Shown in pieces: positions 1 through 4,732 of a DNA stretch of 5,680 nucleotides. The DNA is from Vulcanimicrobiota bacterium (GTDB taxonomy: Bacteria > Vulcanimicrobiota > Vulcanimicrobiia > Vulcanimicrobiales > Vulcanimicrobiaceae), in NCBI GenBank assembly GCA_003167055.1, contig PMUE01000096.1, positions 1 to 5,680 of the forward strand, written 5' to 3'. Made by a program: the position numbers and the translations under genes. The notes under the pieces are model-generated. The model was not told where the DNA came from and searched no databases. It worked only from the letters and a program-made list of their open reading frames with translations. Each line of letters starts with the position of its first letter. Position 1 is the first letter of the stretch.

Positions 1-411
1 GACGTGATGCGCAGCGACGACGGCGGCGAACTGTGGCACGAGATTAGCGGCAACCTCCCGACGGATTTCGGCTTTCCGATCGACGTGCACGCCCACGAAC
101 CCGACACGATTTACGTCGTCCCGATCACCAGCGACTCATACCACTTTCCGCCCGACGGGAAGCTGCGGGTGTATCGCAGCCGCTCCGGCGGCAATGAGTG
201 GGAACCGATGACCGAGGGCCTACCGCAGCGCAACTGCTACGTGAATGTGCTGCGCGACGCGATGGCGGTCGACACGCTCGATGCGTGCGGGATTTATTTT
301 GGAACCACCGGTGGATCGGTGTACGTCTCGCCCGACGGCGGTGACAACTGGAACGAAATCGTGCGCGACCTTCCAGCGGTGCTGTCGGTCGAGGTGCAAA
401 CGCTCGCGTGA
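1..411 (+). CDS. BNR/Asp-box repeat beta-propeller protein, C-terminal part (5' end outside window)
   Basis: The frame is open from base 1, so only the last 136 residues are visible. Asp-box motifs (S-x-D-x-G-x-x-W) occur at fragment residues 5-12 (SDDGGELW) and 110-117 (SPDGGDNW), with a degenerate copy at 60-67 (SRSGGNEW, Asp replaced by Ser). This spacing of about 50 residues fits sialidase/YCF48-like beta-propeller blades. The GTG and ATG near the left edge lie inside or next to the first Asp-box and are internal codons, not a start. The Asp-box fold does not by itself imply sialidase activity: many such proteins are annotated exo-alpha-sialidase or glycosyl hydrolase with no shown substrate. 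No catalytic residue can be assessed because the N-terminal part is missing. The stop overlaps the next gene's start (GTGA), so the two are probably co-translated. Fold confident, function unknown. Confidence 0.85.
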   Translation, partial: DVMRSDDGGELWHEISGNLPTDFGFPIDVHAHEPDTIYVVPITSDSYHFPPDGKLRVYRSRSGGNEWEPMTEGLPQRNCYVNVLRDAMAVDTLDACGIYFGTTGGSVYVSPDGGDNWNEIVRDLPAVLSVEVQTLA

Positions 412-704
412 TCCGCGTCCTGCTGCCGGCGCATCTTCGCGCCCTCGCGCGCTTCGAGGGTGAATTGCAGCTCGATGTCGACGCACCGGTCACGTCGGCC
501 CGCGTTGTCGACGCGATCGAAGCGCGCTATCCGATGCTGCTCGGAACCATTCGCGACCGTGCGACCGGCAAGCGCCGCCCGTACGTTCGCTTCTTCGCCT
601 GCGAACGCGACCTCTCACACGATGCCCCCGACACGCCACTCCCCGACCGCGTCACCGACGGCGCCGAACCGTTTCTGATCGTCGGCGCCATGTCGGGAGG
701 CTAA
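408..704 (+). CDS. ThiS/MoaD-like ubiquitin-fold sulfur-carrier protein
   Basis: This 98-residue protein ends in Gly-Gly (AMSGG), the hallmark of beta-grasp sulfur carriers of the MoaD/ThiS family, in which the terminal glycine is adenylated and thiocarboxylated. The N-terminal strand (IRVLLPAHLRALARF), the middle segment (VVDAIEARYPML), the strand VRFFACERDL, the loop DTPLPDRVTDG and the last strand FLIVGAMSGG follow the usual MoaD order. It is slightly longer than typical MoaD (about 80 residues). The GTG start overlaps the propeller gene's TGA, which implies translational coupling; no separate Shine-Dalgarno is needed. No E1-like activating enzyme (MoeB/ThiF) and no MoaE are visible, so whether it serves molybdopterin, thiazole, cysteine synthesis or protein tagging cannot be told. 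From memory, propeller/ThiS-like neighbours recur in other bacteria, but I could not verify this. Confidence 0.88.
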   Translation: MIRVLLPAHLRALARFEGELQLDVDAPVTSARVVDAIEARYPMLLGTIRDRATGKRRPYVRFFACERDLSHDAPDTPLPDRVTDGAEPFLIVGAMSGG

Positions 705-1789
705 CGCGGAACGCTGGCAATCGGTGTCGACACCGTCGTCTCCATCGGGAGATACGCGACGCCCGCGCCGGCATTGGTCAGCGCACTACGAACGTCAACG
801 CTACGCAACGATTGATCGTTAAACGTCCGGAAATAGAACTTGAGGTGCGTTAGATCTTCGGCGGCAGTCCAGAGCGTCCACTCGTCGATCGTCTTTCCGT
901 TAACCTCAGCGCGCACGGCACCGACCGGGATGTCGAAGTTATTCAGAATGTGAAACGCCTGTTGAACCGCATCGCTTCCCGACGCGGGTTTGACGGCTGC
1001 CTCTTCGAAAGCGACGGCGCGAACGAAGCGCGATGGCGGTGTAAAATCGCCCGGCATGCCATAGAAACCCGATCCCTGGCCAAAGCCGTTGAGTGCGTAT
1101 CCATCGAGCGTTATCGGGGCGCGGTTGACCGGCGAGAGGCCATTGTAGTTATTGAGATTGGTCATCTGCCAGTCGAACGTCGGCGAATTCGTGAGGACGC
1201 CGAACGGATCGTCGTAGATGACGAGCTTTCCGTCGATCGGTTCGATCACGACGGACGCGCCCGTCTTGTCAGCGATGCGAAAATGCACCGGCGGCGCCAT
1301 CCCGAGCGCTGCCACCACGGTGGGCACAAGAACCACGTGGTCATACGCGGCCTTCACTTCGGCAACGCTCGCGAAATTTCCGAGTATCCACATCGAGTAT
1401 TGATACCCGGCCATTGCGCGCGGCGTATTCTCAGCCGTTACGGTGGCATATCCAGCCGATCCCGGGAAGAAAAATTCTCCCACATACAGGCCCTGATCGT
1501 TGAGCCCATCGACCACGGTCGGAAGACCGAAACCGTTAGCACCGACGATGCCATATTTCGTTGTGAATGAGATTCCCGTTGCGTTGTTCGGCAGCGCGCC
1601 GGTGATCGTGGTTCCCGCGGGGAACACACCAACCTTGGATTCCAAATCGGCACCGAACTCCATCGTGCGCGCGACGACGACCGTACTATCGTTGGCGATG
1701 AGCCGAATTCCGGTACAAGCCCGGGCGGTCTGCCATCCAACAAACATGGAAATGGCTAAAACAGCAACTATTTGCAAACAGCGCTTCAT
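701..1789 (-). CDS. Secreted choloylglycine hydrolase family (linear amide C-N hydrolase, Ntn) enzyme
   Basis: This 362-residue protein belongs to the Ntn-hydrolase family that includes bile salt hydrolases, penicillin V acylases and some acyl-homoserine-lactone acylases. A signal peptide (KR, hydrophobic IVAVLAISMFVGW, then ARA) ends right before Cys25, so cleavage would make the nucleophile the mature N-terminus. Counterparts of the family's active-site residues are visible: Cys25, Arg41 (ARTMEF), Asn97 (GLNDQG), Asn201 (VLTNSPTFDWQ) and Arg254 (PPSRFVR). The position usually Asp in bile salt hydrolases is Glu44. The ATG is fixed by an AAGGAG six bases upstream; a longer frame 23 codons upstream lacks the signal-peptide logic. 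The substrate is unknown; in an environmental bacterium an N-acyl amide such as an AHL or penicillin V-like amide is more plausible than bile salts. Its stop overlaps the stop of the convergent ThiS-like gene. It has its own upstream region and is probably monocistronic. Confidence 0.93.
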   Translation of the reverse strand: MKRCLQIVAVLAISMFVGWQTARACTGIRLIANDSTVVVARTMEFGADLESKVGVFPAGTTITGALPNNATGISFTTKYGIVGANGFGLPTVVDGLNDQGLYVGEFFFPGSAGYATVTAENTPRAMAGYQYSMWILGNFASVAEVKAAYDHVVLVPTVVAALGMAPPVHFRIADKTGASVVIEPIDGKLVIYDDPFGVLTNSPTFDWQMTNLNNYNGLSPVNRAPITLDGYALNGFGQGSGFYGMPGDFTPPSRFVRAVAFEEAAVKPASGSDAVQQAFHILNNFDIPVGAVRAEVNGKTIDEWTLWTAAEDLTHLKFYFRTFNDQSLRSVDVRSALTNAGAGVAYLPMETTVSTPIASVPR

Positions 1790-1795
1790 GCGTTT

Positions 1796-1801
1796 CTCCT
1801 T
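1796..1801 (-). promoter_or_regulatory. Shine-Dalgarno that sets the Ntn hydrolase start
   Basis: Read on the minus strand this is AAGGAG, six bases before the ATG at 1789. It decides between this start and a longer open frame that begins 23 codons upstream, and it places the signal peptide at the very N-terminus. Confidence 0.85.
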
Positions 1802-1813
1802 CCGAGCAAACGC

Positions 1814-1843
1814 ATAAAAGACACCGTAGCGCTCGCGCGGCAA
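1814..1843 (-). promoter_or_regulatory. Candidate sigma-70-like promoter for the Ntn hydrolase gene
   Basis: On the minus strand, TTGCCG (1843-1838) and TTTTAT (1819-1814) are separated by 18 bases, with the -10-like element about 25 bases upstream of the start codon. Each hexamer matches the consensus at four of six positions. A start site near 1807 would leave only about 18 leader bases, enough for the AAGGAG. Sequence match only; weak by itself. Confidence 0.25.
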
Positions 1844-1845
1844 CC

Positions 1846-1894
1846 GGTCACGTAACATCGGGGTAGCAGAGGGGATGTTCGAGGGTCCATGACC
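1846..1894. repeat. Nested inverted repeat upstream of the Ntn hydrolase promoter
   Basis: GGTCA (1846-1850) and AACATC (1854-1859) are mirrored by GATGTT (1874-1879) and TGACC (1890-1894), around a 14-base G-rich centre (1860-1873). The outer spacers are unequal (3 and 10 bases), so it is not a perfect palindrome. It sits just upstream of the candidate -35 of the minus-strand gene and could be an operator, or chance. Confidence 0.3.
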
Positions 1895-2041
1895 ACACTG
1901 CGGCGTTCCAGTTCCGACGAGGTTCTTGGTCGCCGCCCCGGCAAGTATACTCCGAATGCGGAGGCGCGAACGGCTTTTCTAAACTTTCGTCGCTTTTATT
2001 TTCCGCAAAGCTACCGAAGGGTAGCCTGCGTCACGCTCTGA
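1889..2041 (+). CDS. Possible small ORF of 50 codons, doubtful
   Basis: An ATG at 1889, preceded by GAGGG at only three bases' spacing, opens a frame encoding a basic, hydrophilic 50-residue peptide with an aromatic, arginine-rich C-terminal half (FLNFRRFYFPQSYRRV). I recognise no family. Its TGA overlaps a following ATG (TGATG), which opens a seven-codon frame whose TGA overlaps the GTG start of the DUF805 gene (GTGA). That chain of overlaps is the main argument for translation. Against it: the spacing of the ribosome binding site is poor, codon choice is unremarkable, and a promoter-like element and a hairpin lie inside it. The frame may simply be non-coding leader. Confidence 0.2.
   Translation: MTTLRRSSSDEVLGRRPGKYTPNAEARTAFLNFRRFYFPQSYRRVACVTL
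1923..1951 (+). promoter_or_regulatory. Candidate promoter for the DUF805 gene
   Basis: TATACT (1946-1951) matches the -10 consensus at five of six positions. At 17 bases upstream lies TTCTTG (1923-1928), a poor -35. Initiation near 1958 would give a leader of about 100 bases that contains the hairpin at 2004-2030. Supported by the -10 alone. Confidence 0.3.
2004..2030 (+). promoter_or_regulatory. Stem-loop in the DUF805 leader
   Basis: CGCA (2004-2007), two unpaired A, then GCTACC (2010-2015), a GAAG loop and GGTAGC (2020-2025), one unpaired C and TGCG (2027-2030). That gives ten base pairs with a small asymmetric internal loop. No T-run follows on either strand, so it is not a usual intrinsic terminator. 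It ends about 18 bases before the Shine-Dalgarno GGAGGA (2049-2054). It may stabilise the mRNA or bind a regulator. Confidence 0.4.
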
Positions 2042-2060
2042 TGGAAGTGGAGGACCTCGC

Positions 2061-2456
2061 GTGAATTACTACGTCGATGTATGGCGCGAATATTTTGATT
2101 TTTCCGGTCGGGCACGCCGGAAAGAGTATTGGTTTTTCACCCTCTATCATACGCTCCTATTGTTCACTGGCGAATTGTTGGCTGGTTTCTTAGCTAACGA
2201 GAACTCGCCGCTCGCTATGGTATTCACAGTGATCTTCTTCCTGTACATTCTCGCTTCGATCATTCCAACTATCGCCGTCTCCGTGCGGCGTCTGCACGAC
2301 ATCGACAAGAGCGGGTGGTGGCTCTTCATCGGTTTGATCCCGATCGTCGGCGCGATCTGGTCGCTGATCCTCATGTGCACCGACGGAACAAGCGGGCCGA
2401 ACCACTACGGTCCCGACCCCAAAGCCACCGAAGAGTATGTTGCGGTACCGCAATAA
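2061..2456 (+). CDS. DUF805 family inner-membrane protein
   Basis: A 131-residue protein with the standard DUF805 layout. The N-terminal F-S-G-R-A-R-R-K-E-Y-W signature lies at residues 14-24 and membrane helices at about 24-46, 53-74 and 86-106. The conserved RRLHDIDKSGWW (76-87) joins helices 2 and 3, and the C-terminal tail carries G-x-x-GPNHYGPDP (109-120). Length and order are normal, so it appears intact. The molecular function of DUF805 proteins is unknown; they are small inner-membrane proteins, often found singly. The GTG start is supported by GGAGGA six bases upstream and by the signature lying just downstream. Base composition is visibly lower in GC than in the neighbouring protease gene, as expected for a Phe/Ile/Tyr-rich membrane protein. 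No functional link to its neighbours is evident. Confidence 0.93.
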   Translation: MNYYVDVWREYFDFSGRARRKEYWFFTLYHTLLLFTGELLAGFLANENSPLAMVFTVIFFLYILASIIPTIAVSVRRLHDIDKSGWWLFIGLIPIVGAIWSLILMCTDGTSGPNHYGPDPKATEEYVAVPQ

Positions 2457-2484
2457 ATCGGGTCGCATGATCCGTTGGTCCCGG

Positions 2485-2501
2485 TTTGCACAAAATGCAA
2501 A
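2485..2501. promoter_or_regulatory. Operator-like palindrome upstream of the sedolisin gene
   Basis: TTTGCA-CAAAA-TGCAAA is a perfect 6-5-6 inverted repeat in the gap between the DUF805 gene and the protease gene, 68 bases before the protease start. The size and symmetry fit a binding site for a dimeric helix-turn-helix regulator. No adjacent regulator gene is visible and no convincing promoter pair could be placed around it. Confidence 0.35.
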
Positions 2502-2516
2502 GGTCGGCTCTCCCGG

Positions 2517-2565
2517 CGTCACGTACACCCGGTGACGGGCTTCGCCCGTATACTTAAGGGGGTAC
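2517..2565 (+). promoter_or_regulatory. Leader of the sedolisin gene with two competing folds over the ribosome binding site
   Basis: Stem A pairs CGTCAC (2517-2522) with GTGACG (2532-2537). Stem B pairs ACGGGC (2535-2540) with GCCCGT (2544-2549) around a TTC loop. A and B share bases 2535-2537 and exclude each other. A third pairing joins GTACACCC (2523-2530) to GGGGGTAC (2558-2565), seven of eight positions, which covers the Shine-Dalgarno AAGGGGG (2556-2562) and encloses stem B. Thus B plus the third helix would block translation and A would release it. Seen by eye only; GC-rich sequence gives such pairs by chance. Confidence 0.3.
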
Positions 2566-2568
2566 GCA

Positions 2569-4152
2569 ATGCCGCAACATCTATCCGGCAGCGAACGCGA
2601 GCCTCTCCCGGGCGCAACAGCGCTTCGCGACGCCGATCCTACCGAACGACTTGAAGTAACAGTTCTACTCAACCGGCCGCACGCGGACGATCTTCGTGCG
2701 CGTGCAGATAGCGCCGGTACATCGCCACACCTCACGCGCGAGGCGTTCGCCGCGAAATACTCGGCGCACGCTGCGGACATCACCGCGGTTGAAAACTTCG
2801 CCAAGCACGCCGGCCTGACGGTCGTGCAAACGGATCCCGCTGCGCGCAGAGTGATTCTTTCCGGCACGGTCGCGGCTTTCAGTAAAGCCTTTGGCGTGCA
2901 TCTGCGCGTCTATTCGTACAAGGGCGGTACGTACCGCGGGCGTGAGGGCGCCATTCAATTGCCCGATAGCCTAAGCGGAAAAGTCGAGGCCGTGCTCGGG
3001 CTCGACAATCGGCCGCAGGCACAACCGCGTTTTCGAGTCTCTAGGTCGCCGCGGAGTTCGCCACTCAGCGTACCGCACGGAACGACGGCGTCGTACACGC
3101 CGTTGCAGGTCGCTGCGGCCTATTCGTTTCCAGCGCAAACGGGTGCTGGGCAATGTATCGCGCTTATCGAACTTGGGGGCGGATTTCGCCCCGACGATCT
3201 CTCGACCTATTTTTCGGGTTTGAGTGTGAATCCGATGCCGGACGTCATTGCCGTGTCGGTCGATCACGCCTCGAACGCGCCAACCGGTGATGCCAACGGG
3301 CCCGACGGCGAAGTGATGCTCGACATCGAAGTCGCGGGCTCGATCGCACCGGGCGCCAAGATCGCCGTGTACTTTACGCCCAACACCGACGCCGGGTTCC
3401 TCAACGCGGTCTCGGCGGCGATTCACGATACGACAAACAAACCGTCGGTTATCTCGATCAGTTGGGGCGGCGCGGAGTCGACCTGGACGAACCAAGCCAT
3501 GACCGCGATGGACGAAGCGTTTCAAGCCGCGGCCGCGCTTGGCATCACCGTCTGCGTCGCAAGCGGCGATAGCGGTTCATCGGATGGCGTCAACGACGGA
3601 AAGCCGCACGTCGATTTTCCGGCGAGCAGTCCGCACGCGCTCGCGTGCGGCGGCACCTCGCTCAAGGCGTCCGGAACGACGATCACCGCTGAAACCGTCT
3701 GGAACGACGGCACCACCGGCGGCGAGAGCGGCGGTGGCGTGAGCGCCTTCTTCAAGGTCCCGTCCTTCCAGAGCGGTTGCACGGTAACGCCCACGAAAGG
3801 CAGTCCATCGAAACTGACGATGCGCGGCGTTCCCGACGTCGCCGGCGACGCCGATCCGAATACCGGCTATCAAGTGCGCGTCGACGGCCAGAATCAGGTG
3901 TACGGTGGAACCAGCGCGGTTGCGCCGCTGTGGGCTGCGCTCATCGCGCGCATCAATTCGGCCGGCAGCAACGCGCAGGTCGGCTACATTAATGCACGCT
4001 TGTACGCAAGCGATCCGTGCAACGATATCACCGTCGGAAACAACGGAGCCTACGAAGCCTCGAAAGGTTGGGATGCCTGTACCGGACTTGGTAGCCCGAA
4101 CGGAACGAAAGTCGCCAAGACGCTCGCCGCCCAACTGGTCGGCGCTAAGTAA
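2569..4152 (+). CDS. Kumamolisin-like sedolisin (S53) serine-carboxyl protease precursor
   Basis: A 527-residue precursor of an acid endopeptidase of MEROPS family S53. The pro-domain spans about residues 8-150; a linker rich in Arg, Ser and Pro follows (about 151-172); the catalytic domain runs from about 175 (SYTPLQVAAAYSFP) to the end. The Ser-Glu-Asp triad is present as E248 and D252 in DGEVMLDIEVAG and S449 in GGTSAVAPLWAAL, with oxyanion Asp D334 in ASGDSG. The spacing D252 to D334 is 82 residues, as in kumamolisin (D82 to D164, from memory). E201 and W299 match the auxiliary Glu/Trp pair. The C-terminal calcium site is recognisable: D486-I487, then GWD (500-502) and CTGLGSP. As in kumamolisin, no classic signal peptide is seen, so the export route is unclear. 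The ATG is supported by AAGGGGG six bases upstream. Complete and probably active after self-removal of the pro-domain at low pH. Confidence 0.96.
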   Translation: MPQHLSGSEREPLPGATALRDADPTERLEVTVLLNRPHADDLRARADSAGTSPHLTREAFAAKYSAHAADITAVENFAKHAGLTVVQTDPAARRVILSGTVAAFSKAFGVHLRVYSYKGGTYRGREGAIQLPDSLSGKVEAVLGLDNRPQAQPRFRVSRSPRSSPLSVPHGTTASYTPLQVAAAYSFPAQTGAGQCIALIELGGGFRPDDLSTYFSGLSVNPMPDVIAVSVDHASNAPTGDANGPDGEVMLDIEVAGSIAPGAKIAVYFTPNTDAGFLNAVSAAIHDTTNKPSVISISWGGAESTWTNQAMTAMDEAFQAAAALGITVCVASGDSGSSDGVNDGKPHVDFPASSPHALACGGTSLKASGTTITAETVWNDGTTGGESGGGVSAFFKVPSFQSGCTVTPTKGSPSKLTMRGVPDVAGDADPNTGYQVRVDGQNQVYGGTSAVAPLWAALIARINSAGSNAQVGYINARLYASDPCNDITVGNNGAYEASKGWDACTGLGSPNGTKVAKTLAAQLVGAK

Positions 4153-4158
4153 CTCCTT

Positions 4159-4182
4159 GTCACCCTGAGCTTGTCGAAGGGC
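4159..4182. repeat. Dispersed intergenic repeat, copy 1
   Basis: GTCACCCTGAGCTTGTCGAAGGGC, with CCCT and AGGG at opposite ends as short inverted arms, lies seven bases after the protease stop. I recognise it from memory as a repeat found between genes in many unrelated environmental bacteria. Its origin and role are unclear. Confidence 0.7.
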
Positions 4183-4193
4183 AGCAACGCCGA

Positions 4194-4225
4194 AAGCCCG
4201 GTCCTCACGGACCGGGCTTCTTCTT
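4194..4225 (+). terminator. Rho-independent terminator of the sedolisin gene
   Basis: An 11-bp perfect GC-rich stem, AAGCCCGGTCC (4194-4204) with GGACCGGGCTT (4209-4219), has a four-base TCAC loop and is followed by CTTCTT. It lies 41 bases after the protease stop. On the minus strand the stem is followed by only a short T run, so it may also stop transcription of the convergent unit, less strongly. Confidence 0.85.
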
Positions 4226-4232
4226 GCGCGTT

Positions 4233-4268
4233 GTCATCCCGAGCGTAGCGGGGCGTAGTCGAGGGGAC
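4233..4268. repeat. Dispersed intergenic repeat, copy 2 (variant)
   Basis: It begins GTCATCCCGAG and ends TCGAGGGGAC, so the outer GTC/GAC and CCC/GGG arms are inverted. Inside, CGTAG occurs twice ten bases apart (4244-4248 and 4254-4258). It resembles copy 1 in its ends and in the GAG...TCGA order but differs in its centre. Confidence 0.6.
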
Positions 4269-4279
4269 TGCCGTCACGC

Positions 4280-4311
4280 GTCACCGTGAGGCGCGAGCCG
4301 AAGGCGCGTCA
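4280..4311. repeat. Dispersed intergenic repeat, copy 3 (degenerate)
   Basis: It begins GTCACCGTGAG and continues through GCCGAAGGCGCG, with AGGCGCG duplicated at 4289-4295 and 4302-4308. It shares the start GTCACC-TGAG and the CGAAGG of copy 1. Its end coincides with a TGA that would close the readthrough frame of the minus-strand small gene. Confidence 0.45.
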
Positions 4312-4365
4312 GTTTCGCTTCCACGACTTATACGCGGCAGCGAGATCTTCAACGGACGGAGGATA
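4309..4365 (-). other. Coding-like in-frame tail beyond the stop of the small hydrophobic gene
   Basis: Directly after the TAA at 4368-4366 the same frame gives 18 sense codons, YPPSVEDLAAAYKSWKRN, and then TGA (4311-4309). The composition, amphipathic pattern and Trp/Lys-rich end look like a genuine protein C-terminus rather than random intergenic sequence. A single-base change of the TAA would restore a 130-residue protein. Explanations, in my order: a recent nonsense mutation, a base-call error, programmed readthrough, or chance. Confidence 0.4.
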
Positions 4366-4701
4366 TTAATTGTACCAGGGCTCGTTAAAGACTCGCATCA
4401 CGATGGCGGCCCATTCTTCCTGAAGTGTTGCAGAGACGTCGTGAAGCTTTGCTTCCTGCGCCTTGACCCACAAGTACATCGCTCGATATGCGCTCTGCTG
4501 CGCGTTCTCGCCCGTGAACTCGGCAGCAGCCCCTATCACGCTGCCAACCCACGGCAAGCTGCTGAGTGCGGCCATAGCGACACGGGCGTACTTTGACCAT
4601 TCTGCACCAGACACGCGGCTTAGCACGGCCCGCTCTTCAGCGCTCAGGGGAGCTGGCACGCTCCCGGGACGAGTCCCATCGCTAATTTCGCCTTCATCCA
4701 T
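4366..4701 (-). CDS. Small protein with one hydrophobic helix, unknown function (C-terminus possibly truncated)
   Basis: The 111 residues form a charged, Pro/Gly-containing N-terminus (1-20), a helix-prone segment (20-39), a small-residue hydrophobic stretch around residues 40-61 (VAMAALSSLPWVGSVIGAAA) and a long amphipathic helical region (about 65-106). The stretch could be one membrane helix or a membrane-inserting hairpin broken by Pro50. I do not recognise the family with confidence; it vaguely recalls the N-terminal part of larger bacterial proteins with a P-W-V-G hydrophobic motif followed by helices. The ATG is preferred over a TTG four codons upstream because GGAA lies six bases before it and the TTG has no ribosome binding site. 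It starts 31 bases after the PDZ gene's stop, on the same strand, so one operon is likely. The frame continues in coding-like fashion after the stop. Confidence 0.65.
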   Translation of the reverse strand: MDEGEISDGTRPGSVPAPLSAEERAVLSRVSGAEWSKYARVAMAALSSLPWVGSVIGAAAEFTGENAQQSAYRAMYLWVKAQEAKLHDVSATLQEEWAAIVMRVFNEPWYN

Positions 4702-4732
4702 CGCACATTCCAATGCTCAATGAAACATGTCG

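Noticed and set aside
950..1570. 206-codon plus-strand frame opposite the Ntn hydrolase
   Set aside because: Antisense shadow in GC-rich coding DNA. It is rich in Arg and His, has no ribosome binding site and no recognisable domain, while the minus frame encodes a complete enzyme.
1715..1720. Lipoprotein reading of Cys25 in the Ntn hydrolase
   Set aside because: The residues before the Cys are A-R-A, which fits signal peptidase I and not a lipobox, and this Cys is the family's catalytic nucleophile.
2549..2554. TATACT as a -10 element for the sedolisin gene
   Set aside because: There is no -35-like sequence at suitable spacing, and a start site after it would lie on or past the Shine-Dalgarno region, which leaves almost no leader.
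2190..2867. 225-codon minus-strand frame across the DUF805 gene, the gap and the protease start
   Set aside because: It crosses two well-supported genes and the gap between them, with a low-complexity Arg/Ala/Ser composition. Shadow frame.
2971..4134. Long minus-strand frames opposite the sedolisin gene
   Set aside because: Arg-rich mirror translations of a GC-rich gene that has all catalytic residues on the plus strand.
4050..4277. 75-codon minus-strand frame containing LLPFDKLRVT
   Set aside because: This peptide is the translation of the dispersed repeat copy 1 and is a familiar artefact in annotations. The frame also overlaps the protease end and the terminator.
4159..4311. CRISPR array
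   Set aside because: The three repeats differ in sequence and length, are unevenly spaced, and have a terminator between them. No cas gene is present.
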